Source of the DNA: Rhodamnia argentea
Lineage: Eukaryota; Streptophyta; Magnoliopsida; Myrtales; Myrtaceae
Assembly: GCF_020921035.1 (NCBI RefSeq)
Contig: NC_063160.1
Location: 14,473,095 to 14,537,094 of the forward strand
Length of the DNA stretch: 64,000 bases
Direction of reading: 5' to 3'
Shown here: one piece after another, positions 32,242-44,195 of the stretch
Position numbering within the stretch: position 1 is the stretch's first letter
Layout of the letters: every line of letters starts with the position of its first letter
The notes under the pieces: generated by a model
What the model saw: only the letters and a program-made list of their open reading frames with translations
Database searches by the model: none
What the model was told of the DNA's origin: nothing
Position numbers and translations under genes: made by a program

Positions 32242-32700
32242 CGGAAAAATTACAAAAAAAAAAAAATCTTAAACCTATTATACGAATGCTAAGTTAATCC
32301 TAAACTTTTCAATTTAGCCAATTGAGTTCTAAATCTTTTGATGACTTGCCAATATAGTCTTTTCGACCAATTTTGGCGGACAATTGCTGGCGCGGACACT
32401 AGCCGGCCTACATGGCATAGCATGCGTTGATGTGGACAATATTTTAAAATTTTCCTTTTTCTTTTTCTTTTTCTTTTCTTTCCTTATTCCTCCGTTGGCC
32501 ACCGAGCCTCGGCGATGGCCAACAAGGGTTTTACCAGCCTTGGAACTCTCGCCGGTAGAGAAAGAAGGAAAGAAATGACAAAAAGAAATAAAGAAAGAAG
32601 GAAAAGTTTAAAAATTTATTTAAAAAATAGAAGAATTAAATAAAAAAAAAAAGTTGTAGGCATCGGCGATTGCCGGCCAAAACCGACTAGAAGGGTAATT
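32242..32700. mobile_element. 'ttctaaac' family MITE, right end degraded
   Basis: Left end CGGAAAAATTACAAAAAAAA then 'tcttaaacc', 'taagttaatcctaaac', 'attgagttctaaatc'. The GC-rich core is 'ccggcctacatggca' through 'ggcatcggcgattgccggcc'. The right inverted arm is not found before 32700. Confidence 0.45.
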
Positions 32701-33454
32701 ATCTCGCTAAGATCTCTAACCGCATTTGTGCCATGTCCTTTATTTACCATTTACCATACTTTCAACTACTTGATAATGGTAAAACGCCAATAAGGGAGAC
32801 CATTGACCTGTCAGGATCACCTTTTAGTCTTTGCTTAATGTAACAGCTAGGCGGTGATTGCACGAAAAACACATAGTTTCGGAATCTTTTAATCGTGATT
32901 GGTCTTTCCATTCAAAAGAAACAAACTGTGATTGGTTATGTCTATCAAAGATCTGTTCCGAGTTATCGAAACCTTCAAATTGATGATACTTCCTAACCCA
33001 TCCATCTAGAACCTAGCACAACAAGGTGATGATGTTCAATTGTGCTTCTTTTCCTCGTCATACGCCATGTTCCTCCATTGCTGCTTCCTGGCTCCTTCTT
33101 CTCCACCCCCCCTCTCTCTCTCTCTCTCTCTGTGACATTAATGCAGATTTAGAGGGATTTGCAGCTTATTTTATGCAGGATATGCACGAGAGGCATCCAA
33201 GACGCATATCCTTTTAAAGGCAAAGGCATGCCATAGTGCATTATCTCTCCCTAGTCCCTCCATTATTTTTTCCCTTGCAGAGGGATTCACGCTTCTTTCA
33301 TTACCCTTTTTGTCTGTCCAGAAAATGGTCCAAGTCAGACATCATTTACTAGGTACGGCGGTATCAATTCTCTACGTGAATTGCATATGATCATGCTCGC
33401 TTGTCTCGCAAGCTAGAGACCCCCCCAAAAAACACAAAGTGTAAGAGAAAGATC
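32701..33454. other. Upstream region of the plus-strand AAE gene
   Basis: Presumed promoter and leader. A (CT)10 run at 33112-33131 preceded by C7 lies about 320 bp before the ATG; such CT tracts are common in plant leaders and core promoters. No clear TATA box is seen close to the ATG. Confidence 0.35.
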
Positions 33455-36400
33455 ATGGAAGGTTTGCTTCGGTGCTCTGCGAATTACGTGCCTTTGACTC
33501 CCACAAGCTTCTTGGAGAGAGCGGCTTCCGTCTATGGCGACAAGACCTCCATTATCTACGGCGATACGAGGTACACATGGAGACAGACCCACGAAAGGTG
33601 TTTGAAGCTCGCCTCCGCCCTAACGAGGCTGAAGATCTCGCGCGGCGATATCGTAAGTCTCTCTCTATCTTATATCCTTGGGTGTCATGCAAATGGAAAG
33701 GGTCTCGGTTTCTTTCCTCCTTTGTTTCTGTTAGCTTTCAGTTTTCCTAGAGCTCGAGGCCTCCAATGGAGGGAAGGGAACAACGTAGTCGACCAGGGTC
33801 ATGCTGTGAGTTAGCTATAAACCCTAAGAAAAGTGGGAGGGACAAAGATCTTTATAGAGAAAGATTGTCGACGGTGGTCGAGTTTATGCGCATTTTGTGC
33901 ACATGAACCGTCGGATCAAGTGAACATCGCACCAGATGTACATGCACCGGGCGAAATCTTGGGCTTCTTTCTCTTTCCTTTCTCAGATGTTATGTCAAGA
34001 GAAGAAGAAGCCATGGAACTGTTTCAAATCTGCCAAATTAGGTCAAAATGGAGGAGGTCAAGGGGTTGCCACGCCACCCCCGAGCTCCTCCATTGTTTTA
34101 TTTAATTCCAAAGAAAGTCCATGTGCTGTGTGGGACAAACCATTAAGGATTGTCAACTGCAACCACCACGAATACAAAACTATATTCCATGGACCAAAAC
34201 TTGAAGAACATCCTAACCTCGCTAAGGAAGAACTCTACCTAAAATTGAACAGTAAGTGGCTTGCCAAACACAAAGAGGAAGAATTGTAAGAGCACATTAT
34301 GGGTTGAAAAGAAACGAAGTGAAAAGGATTAGAAGAAGGTTGGTAAGGTCAACTATGTGCACAAGGGCATGTTTTGCATTCGAAACCGAAGCATAAAGAT
34401 CTTTCCCGCCAAAATTAGGAGTACTATTCAAATCTCAAAAACTCACAATCTGAAGTTTATGCGTTAATACTTGAGTGTTTGGGAGTCTCGGGGGTTTCAG
34501 ATTCGAAAAAAAGGTAAAAACGAGAGTCGCAAGATTTAGATTAATTATGCCGCAGGCAGTATAAGTCAAGGCATACCCTAAATACGTAAATGATATTTAT
34601 GAATTCATATCCGTCTTCTCTCTTCCCTCACTCGAATTCAAAGGGCAATATAACACAATCCCTTCAAATCATTTCTCTTCTTTTTTATAGTAATTACCTC
34701 ACAATCCTCCTCCTCCTCCTCCTTCTTCTTCTTCTTTTTCATTTCTACTCACCCCCACCAAACAATACAAACATAGTATCGAAGAGCTCAACAACCTCGA
34801 AATATAGGAACCCCTATTTTATGTCAAAGAATGAAATTTCGTAAAAAGGATATAAATTGCTACACTGGCTCAAATTACTGTGATACCCTTTAGTTTTGTT
34901 ATATGACTAACAATATAATGACATATATCATTTGACTCTTTTATATTGATCCATTATGATCAAATATTTTCTCTACGCACTATGACAATTGTTAAATAAA
35001 TCAGTTGAGTGCGTTGACCCTAAAGGTCAAGTTCGATCTTGGCGCACACATGAAGAGCAGTCCCACACGTTTTTGAATTTAGGGCCTACAGCTAACTTCC
35101 TATTAAACCATTTCTGCTTCAACAAAAAAACGCATTAATTACCTCCATCAAGAAGGGTTAGCTTGATTAAAAAGCGCGTTCATTCTTTCGCTTAATTTCC
35201 TATTTTTTTCATATTTTCTTTTGGGTCAAAGAGGGTCCTACTCGATCTCAAAATTTAAATTGATACGCTTGCGCGTTTTCTTGGGTCGTTTGTTCCGACA
35301 GTGCATTCACTCCGACCGGACCTAACAAGCAACAACGACAAGTTAGTGGTCCCCAAGATGTCGTCTTAAGCTCATGTGCAACATGTTATGTCGTCAATCA
35401 CGGCATGTTTCCACCTCTAGAAAATTTGTAAGTAAACGAGGCGTATGAACCGGGGCCTGGACCTCGCGTGAAATTCTCCTTGGTTTGCACGGGGCACAAC
35501 TTACAAGTTAGACGAATTACACAAATTGTCCATCACGTTATATACTCCCTGTGATGGAATGGGGTATACAATGGGGGCAGATGTCATCACATTCCAATCA
35601 TTCTCTTGGACTCGAAGAGTCAAACTGGAGGGTGCTTTTTTTCTTTTTTTTTTTGGAGTTAAACTTTTTCTTTCTCGAAAGGTTAATGGGGAGCCTTGCA
35701 ACTTATGCCGATCCGACATTTTAGTCTTAAATCTTCTTTTCATTGCAATAAATCTTACAAATGATTTGGTGTGAATGATTAAAAGGTGAGCTCTAATCCT
35801 TTGAGTCAATGCTACCAATTGATACCCACCAAATCATCTTGTGAAATCTGTATAAAACCATTGCCAATTGTTCTAAAAAAATTAGACCATTAGATGAAAG
35901 CATGGTGTATTATTTATTTATTGTATCACTTCTCTATATACATAGGATGGTATTTCACCTAAGACCAATGGATGAAATAATAATAGGTAGTAAGATAAAA
36001 TCTAAAATGATTTGAACTCTAGACATCCTACTCTTTTACTATTATATAAACCCTATATATTGTATCACTTCTCTACTACATAGAATTCAAAGCGCAATAG
36101 TTTACTCCAAAAGCTACGGGATATGGTGCACGTGTTAAAATATTTAAATACCAAATCATGCCTTCATGTAATATCTTAAATTTTTAGAACAGTTGGATGT
36201 GGTCTCACGAAATCTCGATATAGTACCATAATAGGAAGTCCTAAGTTCACATATTCCAGGCCTCTAAGGCCTTAAGCATAGATCCCCACATGCGAGTCCC
36301 ATGGGTAAAGGATTATTGAAATGTAAGGCTTATAAAGAAGGGAACCTATGGTTGTTCCCGCCTCACAAGCTAGATTATAGTAACTAAAGGTGTGAATGAT

Positions 36401-39400
36401 AACTATTCTGTTTTCGAAATTAATTTCTTGCTAGAAATAAAATTTTTCTAATTCTAGTTTCTGGACAAGTTTCTAAGCAAATAAACGTGTTTGATAACGA
36501 CACAAAAGTTACATTCCCAAAATAAAATTTTGTTTGATAGCGGTATAAAATTTCTAGGATTGTCGGCGATTGACAGGTGGCGGCCGACAACCAAGGGACT
36601 AACCGGCCATCGGCAAACCCAATGGCCGACGGACTCGTGATTAGTGACCGGAGGTCGGCGAACAGGTGGCCAGCAGACCGGCGATTAGGATGCGTGATAG
36701 ACGGAGTGAGCAATGAAAAGAATTCTTACTTTTCATTTCTCTTCCGGAAATAGAGTAGTTGAAAATTTTAACTTCTCATTTCTATTCCAAGCCTATTTCT
36801 AAAACAAATTTTTGTTCCATAAATAGAAAAACGAAATTGCATCACCAAACGGATTTCTATTGCAAAACTGTTCCAAAAATATGTTTGGAACAAAAATAGA
36901 AAAACATAATGGTTATCATTCGCATCATAATTAACTCAATTGTAAAAATTGCTTAACTACAACCGTGAGTCGGTTAACAGTCGAGTCGATGTTTGATAAT
37001 TGCTCCTGTTTAACATCGACTCGATTGTTAGCCGATGGATGAAAACTACTCCCACCTTGTCCTCGTAATCCTATTGGCTTCTCACATCCAATGCTGGTGT
37101 TCGACTACCGACTGTATTTGTACTCGATATCAGATCACATATGCTAGTCGACATACTGTTTACTCCTTCCTTGTTGACACCCTACATGTTCTCTATAAAG
37201 AGGTCAATATTCATAATCGCCCTTGACCTTGTTTAGTTCACTACGGTCCGGCTTAAGAAAGACTGATCTTCGTCTCAATGGAGGCAATGTGCTTTCATCC
37301 GGTGAAAGCTGATGCGCGTGCATGCGTAAGCGTAAGTGGAAGACTTGAGAAGCAAAAGTCTTTCGATGTACTATCCTTAGGTTGTACTTCCCTTAGGTTG
37401 TACTTCCCTCGGCTATATAATTTCTTTCGAAGACTATGATATCCAGGGAGAAAAATCAATAAGATTTGAATGAAATTCATCCCATTGTATCGCTACTCTC
37501 GTCTACGGTTTTGGCTCTTTCTCCATTTACTAAACCAGTCTTGCATGCTCTTAACATTTCCAAACAAAAAAATAATAATAATAATAAAGAAATGTGTGAA
37601 TACAAATTGCTTAGGACAATTACTCCATCTATCCTGAAAACTATTACACGAAAGTCAATTCAATTTTAAACTTTTTTCGATTTTGTCAACTTAGTCGTAA
37701 ATTTTCGCTCGAAATTATGATATAATCATAATGATCAATTTTCGACTGTAACCGCTTATGTGACGTTTTAGTCATGGTCGTATGCTAGGTAGCGTGTTTA
37801 AAATACTCACCTTGGTGGGGGATGACGCACGAAATCAGTTGCGATGGGTGCTGCGTCATCGAATGAGACATTGAATGGGGACTTATCTCTTCCTATTGGT
37901 GGGGGGAAGGGATCGCGACATATTCCTTCATCTCGTCATTTAGTATTCTCAGAAGGGGAAGCTTCAGCGAAATTAGGACAAAACCCTAAAGAATTGGAAC
38001 GCGCCGTCGTTATGATGTGGGTGGCGATAACGACAAATCTTGGTGCTCCCAACACGGTCAATCAAGATCCGATTTTGAGCGATAGGGCTTGGTAGGTGTT
38101 GTTCCCCATTAAAATTACGTACGTGTCCCTTCTGGACGATCATGGTGCGTTCGATCGTGGGAGATACGTGCCTCTTCCATGTGGGGTTTGATGGGAAGTC
38201 AGAGGTTGACATTTGATCATGGCGATGACTCAGGAGGAAGTCGTCTAGGGCTAATCCCACCAGGGCTGGAAGTTGATTTGCTGCAACGATTTGTTCATCT
38301 TGTGAAAGTTTGGAAGATAGGCATCTTAGCTGCCAAAATCTATCTCATCTTCGGAGAAAAGTTCTTGAAAAGGAAATGATTGTAGACCGACTATATACAT
38401 ATTTACCGTCGAGGAGAATCGAGTGGCAAATCTTAGAAGGATTGTGTTAAAATATATGTCTCGAGTTTAAAATTGTTGTTGGCACCACAAGTCAAAAGAG
38501 AGTAAATGAAAGGTGCAAGAGCCTTCATCAGAGAGTAATGGTAGATCAAGAGTTTGACAAAAAGAGAGGGGCTTAAATAATATATTTTATTGTGGAGCCC
38601 ATGGAGTAAAAGAAAGAGGGTTTTCTTTCTTTTATCTATCCCTAGCAGAAGCCTTCGAAAGATGAGGAGGGAGAGAAAGAAGACTCTTGAAAAAGAGTCC
38701 TAAAGAGAGCCATTCATTGAGTGCTCTGCAAGGGTTTCATTCGTGGGTTTTGTTCGTGGAATTACATCAAGAATTCAAATGTCAAAGCCGATTAAATCTT
38801 GAGGTTAGATTTGTGTTAATTCCTTTGCGAGATATCGCTAGGAATTGGGGGCTAAACATTGTGTGCGTTATTGGATGTAATTGGGGTTTGGGAAACACCG
38901 AGAGTGTTTGAGTTACTTGAGTGTGGTTACGTAATCTCCGTGTATCGCTCGTTCTATAGTGGAATTCGTTGCTACTCTTCCCGTGGACGTAGGTCTCTAC
39001 GACCGAACCACGTACATCCGGTGTCCGATTTATTTTCTTGTTCTGTCTATTTATTGTTCGATCGCTTGTTCCGCGCAACAATTGGTATCAGAGCCGGGCT
39101 TATCGAGTTGAAGCGAATCGATGGCGACGGGAAGAAGTAAAAGTGAAAATCGACTGATTTGAGGGGAAGGACTTTGGTTTTCGGAAGATGCGGATTGAGG
39201 ATTATCTATATCGGATGAAGCCGCACTTGCCCCTATCCGGGGAGAAACCGGAGACGATGAAGCAAGCCGATTGGGAATTGCTGGATAGACGAGCGTTGGG
39301 TGTTATTCGGCTGACGTTGACTCGTAACGTCGCGTTTAATATCGTTAAAGAGAAGACCACTGCGGGTTTGATGAAAGCCCCGTCGGATATGTACGAGAAG

Positions 39401-42400
39401 CCCTCTGCGATCAACAAGGTCTATTTGATGCGGCGTCTGTTTAATTTGAAGATGAGCGAAGGTGCGTCTGTTACTAATCATATCAATGAATTCAATGTGA
39501 TCGTTAGTCAATTGAGTTCAGTTGATATTGACTTTGAAGATGAGGTATGTGCTTTGATTCTATTATCCTCATTGCCCGATAGCTGGAATACTACTATTAC
39601 TGCTGTTAGTAATTCCTCCGGGTCAACAAGTTTGACGTTTGATGGTATTCGAGATTTGATTTTAAGTAAGGACATCCGTAGAAGAGAATCTGGCGAATAT
39701 GTATCTACTGCTTTAGTAGGTGAAAATAGAGGAAGGAGCGATATTCGTGGTAGTAGAAGTAGTATGAACTCGAATAGACGCTGTCGGTCTAGGACGGGTG
39801 GTGCTGTCTGTTGGAATTGTGGCAAGAGAGGGCATCTTAGAAGGAATTGCTTAAAGTTGAAAAATGAAACGGGTAAGGGAATTAGAGTTGAATCTATAGA
39901 TGATGTTGCAGCTGTAGCAGAAAATTCTGATGGTGTCGATAGTGTCTTGTCTGTCACTGAGCATTCGTCATTTGACGGATGGATTATGGATTCTGGTTGT
40001 TCTTTTCATGCTACACCAAATAGAAACTGGTTTGCTACTTATCGGTGCACAGATAGTAGTAAAGTGCGGTTGGGGAACAACGCCGAATGCGATGTTGTGG
40101 GTGTTGGTGATGTTAAAATCGGGATGCATGATGGTATTGTGAGGACACCGACCGGAGTAAGATACGTTCCAGAATTGAAAAAGAACTTAATTTCCTTGGG
40201 TGCCCTAGATTCAGCTGGATGCGGGTATTCTTCACAAGGTGGAGTTCTAAAGCTTGTTCGAGGTGCCTTGGTGATAATGAAAGGAATCAAGCATGGAAGC
40301 CTATATGAACTTCAAGGTGAGACATTGACGGGTTTCGCTCCGGAGACGTTGGTATCTGTTCGAGAGTCTAACGATCGCTCGAGAAAGACTTGGGTGATTG
40401 TGTCGAAGCACAAGTTTGATCTTGTTGTCGGGAATACGCGGTCGAGAGCTTTGATCGAGGTGGAGACCGCTAAGTCGATCAAGCATGTGCGAACCGACAG
40501 TACCATGGAGTTTTGCTCAAAGCTGGTAAATAAATTCTGCATGATAAATGGCATAGTGAAACACCGCACTAGTGCCAATAAACCACAACAGTTTGCGGAA
40601 TTGATGAGCGTAACATTACTAGAGATGACCCGTAAAATTATCTCTAGTGCTGGTATGGCTAGAAGAGTTCTAGCGGATGCGCTTAGTATGATAAGCTACC
40701 TGGTGAACAGATCTCCATCGATTGCGATCGGATTTCGGACTCCCGAAGAAGTGTGGTCAGGTAACGTTGCTAATTATTCTACTTTTAGAATGTTTGGTTG
40801 CCCGTGTTATTATCGAGTAAGTGATGGTAAGCTCGATGTGAGGGCAAGGTGCATATTCCATGGCTATGCACGAGGTGAGCGGGGCTATCGGTTGTGGTGC
40901 TCAATAAATTCACCTATTCGCAGCAGAAAAGTTACCTTTGACGAGTCTCTAGTACTTCGGGGTAGGAGTGTTTGTGGCAGTATAAATACAGATCTAAACG
41001 GTGTTCGACTTGAGGTGGAGTTGCAACCAGAAACTCCCGAGGTAGGGAGTACTAGCGTGATAATCGACACAGATGGTGCTTGTAGCGAGGTGGAGCCCGT
41101 AGAGCCAACGGTTCTCAGAATCGCTGATATTGATAAGGTACGTGTTCGATCTCCCGACGGATATGGATGCAACGGTGGTTTTGCTTTATCTGCGATTAAG
41201 GAGCTTGTGTCGGAATGTCCTTGTAGAGCGATTAAAGGTGCATGTTCGGTTGGTATTCTGATGAGGTCCACGATTACGGCGAAGTTCAAGCGCGGCTTGG
41301 ACATGGATGATATACGTGGCGGTTGAGCCCATTGGGGCTGTTGGGAGAGTAGCAGATGAAGTTCGGATTATAGAGAAGCGAGTGTGACGTGGCTCAAACG
41401 TCGAGCCAAGGTGGAGATTGTTAAAATATATGTCTCGAGTTTAAAATTGTTGTTGGCACCACAAGTCAAAAGAGAGTAAATGAAAGGTGCAAGAGCCTTC
41501 ATCAGAGAGTAATGGTAGATCAAGAGTTTGACAAAAAGAGAGGGGCTTAAATAATATATTTTATTGTGGAGCCCATGGAGTAAAAGAAAGAGGGTTTTCT
41601 TTCTTTTATCTATCCCTAGCAGAAGCCTTCGAAAGATGAGGAGGAAGAGAAAGAAGACTCTTGAAAAAGAGTCCTAAAGAGAGCCATTCATTGAGTGCTC
41701 TGCAAGGGTTTCATTCGTGGGTTTTGTTCGTGGAATTACATCAAGAATTCAAATGTCAAAGCCGATTAAATCTTGAGGTTAGATTTGTGTTAATTCCTTT
41801 GCGAGATATCGCTAGGAATTGGGGGCTAAACACTGTGTGCGTTATTGGATGTAATTGGGGTTTGGGAAACACCGAGAGTGTTTGAGTTACTTGAGTGTGG
41901 TTCCGTAATCTCCGTGTATCGCTCGTTCTATAGTGGAATTCGTTGCTACTCTTCCCGTGGACGTAGGTCTCTACGACCGAACCACGTACATCCGGTGTCC
42001 GATTTATTTTCTTGTTCTGTCTATTTATTGTTCGATCGCTTGTTCCGCGCAATGCATTGCCTTGCTAGACCATAAAAATTTTAAGATATTATCGTTAATT
42101 CGGAGATACCGTCATGTATTACTCTCAAAGCATTTAAGAGAATTTTCTAACATGTGATTTGTGTTCAACTTTTAAGCATTTTCTATTACACAAAGTCCTA
42201 TGACCTAATTATCTAGTGATATCAATGCGTAATGGTGCACATTATGTACTTGCAACATATAGTTTCCACGGTGCATTGTATTAGATAGTTTGTGTTCCCG
42301 ATTCATTGTCATGTTCATGCAGGTTGCAGCCATGGCACCGAACGTTCCTGCACTGTATGAGCTCCACTTCGCGGTTCCGATGGCGGGGGCGACTCTTTCC

Positions 42401-44130
42401 GCACTCAACGTAAGCCTTGATGAGCACGCATTGACGATCATTCTTAACCGGTTACAACCCAAGATCATCTTCGTCGACTCCGAGTTCGCACACCTCGTCT
42501 CCAAAGTCATCAACGACAAGAACAACACGCACCCCCAAGAAAACCACCACGATCACAAGCCACTCCTCGTCACAATCCACGCCGTCTCGCCGGATCGCCA
42601 AACCCAATGTGATGTTGAGGTTCGAGAGTATGAACAAACCCTAGCTACGGGAGAGAGCGATTTCCAAGCCGTGATTCCAGCTGATGAGTGTGACCCCATC
42701 TCGGTCAACTTCACTTCGGGGTCGACAGGGATGCCCAAGGCAGTGGCGTACAGCCACCGGGCGGCGTACTTGAACTCTCTAGGTCTAATCCTCCGATACG
42801 AGATGGGGAAGTTGCCTGTGTTCCTGTGGACTGTGGACATGTTCAGGTGCAACGGGTGGTGCTTCGTGTGGGCGATGGCAGCGCTCGGCGGCATCAATGT
42901 GTGTATTAGGAACGTGTCAGCAAAGATCATCTTCGAGTCCATTCAGCTCCACAAGGTCACTCATTTCTGTGGTAATGCTCCATTTTCATTTACTTTGATG
43001 CGGAGAGTCTGTTATATCATGAGTATGACATATTAAACTGAGTCAATCGAAGGATACGAACGCTTTTAACTTTTACTTATGAAGTTACACTATGCAATTC
43101 ACACTAAAAATTAGATGACTAGCATTGAGATATGTCGATAAGGTGACATTACCTTAGTTTAGTAAATATAAGCAAGTAACTAGGAGGATGCCTAGGCTTT
43201 TTGAAACATGAAATATGAAAGTGTGGGTAATGTTATGTAGATGCAAAATCACACCAATGAAAAAGTAGAATTTTGTTATTTTTTTCCCTTTCGACAGGTA
43301 AACCCACTATCCTAAATATGATCGCTGAATCCCCACCGGCCGACCAAAAGCCACTGCCCTCCGCTGTGGATGTAATCATCGCCGGCCCGTTCCCGACGAC
43401 CTGCATCCTCAAGAGGGTCCAAGAACTTGGGTTCAACATTATCCACGGGTATGGCATGACGGAAGCCCTAGGGCCCGCCCTCATCGGACCGTGGAGGTCA
43501 TCACAACACCACCACCATGACCGCGATGATGCCGACGCCAACGACGATCATAACCTGAAATGTAGAGAAGGCCTCCATAACATCACACTGGAAGCTGCCG
43601 ATGTCAAGGACCCGACCACCATGCGGAGCGTTCCAAGCGACGGGGAAACAATTGGAGAACTCATGCTCCAAGGGAACACCCTCATGGCGGGCTACTTGGG
43701 GGATCTGGAGGCGACGCAGGAGGCCTTTTCTGGTGGGTGGTTCAGGACCGGGGATGTCGGGGTGCGCCACACGGACGGTTGCATAGAGATGAAGGACCGA
43801 GCGAGGGACGTCATAGTCTTTGGGAAGGAGGTGATCAGCACATTGGACATAGAAGCCGTCTTGTTGAGCCACCCGAAAGTTGAAGAAGCCGCCGTTGTCG
43901 CTCAAAACGATGTCGTTGCGGGGCAAATTCCATGTGCATACGTGAAGTTGAAGGAAGGGAGGTGCTCCAACGCCGAGGAGATTGTAGAGTTCTGCACGGA
44001 GCGGCTGCAGAAGGCGGCGATGGTTCCGAAATCGGTGTGCTTCGGGGACTTGCCAATGAATTCCACAGGGAAGGTGCAGAAGTCTGTGCTGAGAGAGAGA
44101 GCCAATGCAATGGGGAAGCTTTGTCCATAG
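33455..44130 (+). CDS. Acyl-activating enzyme-like gene (AMP-binding), diverged paralog with giant intron 1
   Basis: Exons 33455-33652, 42323-42971 and 43298-44130 join in frame (GT-AG) to 559 residues. Exon 1 ends RGDI and exon 2 opens VAAMAPNVPALYELHF, exactly as in the sister gene at 46728-48990. AMP-binding family parts seen: the P-loop TSGSTGMPK, YGMTEA, GWFRTGD, and the C-terminal Lys motif STGKVQK. Such enzymes adenylate carboxylic acids and form CoA esters. Several residues kept in the sister differ: MFHCNGW is [15 protein letters not shown] is [16 protein letters not shown] is [15 protein letters not shown] is VFGKEVIS, and an HHHH/Asp-rich stretch replaces the segment after the A5 motif. 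It has no presequence and no standard PTS1 (ends KLCP). Either diverged function or early decay; substrate unknown. Confidence 0.8.
33653..36388. other. First part of AAE intron 1
   Basis: No coding signal. A (TCC)n(TTC)n microsatellite lies at about 34705-34740. The open frames present do not resemble any family. Confidence 0.4.
36389..36927. mobile_element. MITE with about 25-bp terminal inverted repeats, in AAE intron 1
   Basis: Left end GTGTGAATGATAACTATTCT and right end inverted (GATGCGAATGATAACCATTA) match over about 25 bp with few mismatches. Flanks TAACTAAA (36381-36388) and TAATTAAC (36928-36935) may be a degraded 8-bp target duplication, which would fit the hAT superfamily. The core is GC-rich (ccggccatcggcaaaccc). 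No ORF is credible. Confidence 0.5.
37608..37800. repeat. Fragment of a 'ttctaaac' family MITE
   Basis: Contains 'gtcaattcaattttaaac' and 'tgtcaacttagtcgtaaa' with the usual spacing, but only the left arm. An (AAT)n microsatellite at 37570-37587 lies beside it. Confidence 0.35.
38445..39080 (+). repeat. 5' LTR of the copia-type element
   Basis: Starts TGTTAAAATATATGTC and ends CCGCGCAACA. Aligns without gaps to 41419-42054. Confidence 0.9.
39188..41326 (+). CDS. Copia gag-protease-partial integrase ORF, lacking RT
   Basis: A 712-codon frame. It has a copia-type gag (UBN2-like) to about residue 200 and a zinc knuckle C208-X2-C211-X4-H216-X4-C221. The aspartic protease motif DSGCSFH is at 268-274. 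Then come pieces of integrase: RTD near residue 436, an AEL segment near 470, and NRSPS..FRTPEEVWSGN. The HHCC zinc domain, the first integrase Asp region, and all of reverse transcriptase and RNase H are absent. An ATG at 39121 in the usual gag-start place meets a stop after 13 codons, so the visible long frame begins internally. Despite large deletions the frame is uninterrupted. It cannot move alone; it would need proteins from a relative. Confidence 0.8.
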   Translation: MRIEDYLYRMKPHLPLSGEKPETMKQADWELLDRRALGVIRLTLTRNVAFNIVKEKTTAGLMKAPSDMYEKPSAINKVYLMRRLFNLKMSEGASVTNHINEFNVIVSQLSSVDIDFEDEVCALILLSSLPDSWNTTITAVSNSSGSTSLTFDGIRDLILSKDIRRRESGEYVSTALVGENRGRSDIRGSRSSMNSNRRCRSRTGGAVCWNCGKRGHLRRNCLKLKNETGKGIRVESIDDVAAVAENSDGVDSVLSVTEHSSFDGWIMDSGCSFHATPNRNWFATYRCTDSSKVRLGNNAECDVVGVGDVKIGMHDGIVRTPTGVRYVPELKKNLISLGALDSAGCGYSSQGGVLKLVRGALVIMKGIKHGSLYELQGETLTGFAPETLVSVRESNDRSRKTWVIVSKHKFDLVVGNTRSRALIEVETAKSIKHVRTDSTMEFCSKLVNKFCMINGIVKHRTSANKPQQFAELMSVTLLEMTRKIISSAGMARRVLADALSMISYLVNRSPSIAIGFRTPEEVWSGNVANYSTFRMFGCPCYYRVSDGKLDVRARCIFHGYARGERGYRLWCSINSPIRSRKVTFDESLVLRGRSVCGSINTDLNGVRLEVELQPETPEVGSTSVIIDTDGACSEVEPVEPTVLRIADIDKVRVRSPDGYGCNGGFALSAIKELVSECPCRAIKGACSVGILMRSTITAKFKRGLDMDDIRGG
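41401..41418 (+). other. Polypurine tract of the copia-type element
   Basis: TCGAGCCAAGGTGGAGAT lies directly before the 3' LTR (TGTTAAAA), the expected place for plus-strand priming. Confidence 0.6.
41419..42054 (+). repeat. 3' LTR of the copia-type element
   Basis: Gapless match to the 5' LTR. Differences by eye: G to A near 41645, T to C near 41833, A to C near 41903, and the terminal dinucleotide. Confidence 0.9.
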
Positions 44131-44195
44131 ATCGAGCACACCTTCACAAGAACCAAAAACATCAGGGGAATTGCTAGCAAAAGGTAAATTTGGTA

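Larger units (their letters stand above)
38440..42059 (+). mobile_element. Non-autonomous copia-type LTR retrotransposon inside AAE intron 1
   Basis: The 5' LTR 38445-39080 and 3' LTR 41419-42054 (636 bp each) start TGTTAAAATA. They differ at three internal positions and at the last two bases in my reading. The 5' LTR ends CAACA; the 3' copy ends CAATG. The primer-binding site TTGGTATCAGAGCC (initiator-Met tRNA type) follows the 5' LTR, and a purine-rich GCCAAGGTGGAGA precedes the 3' LTR. Flanks GATTG (38440-38444) and CATTG (42055-42059) look like a 5-bp target duplication with one change. Internal DNA is only 2.3 kb and lacks reverse transcriptase and RNase H. The element lies in the same direction as the host gene. 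Confidence 0.9.

Noticed and set aside
39188-41326. 712-codon frame as a host gene
   Set aside because: Zinc knuckle, DSG protease motif and flanking LTRs identify it as retrotransposon coding sequence.
43501-44139. 212-codon minus-strand frame over the AAE third exon
   Set aside because: Antisense shadow of the confirmed exon.
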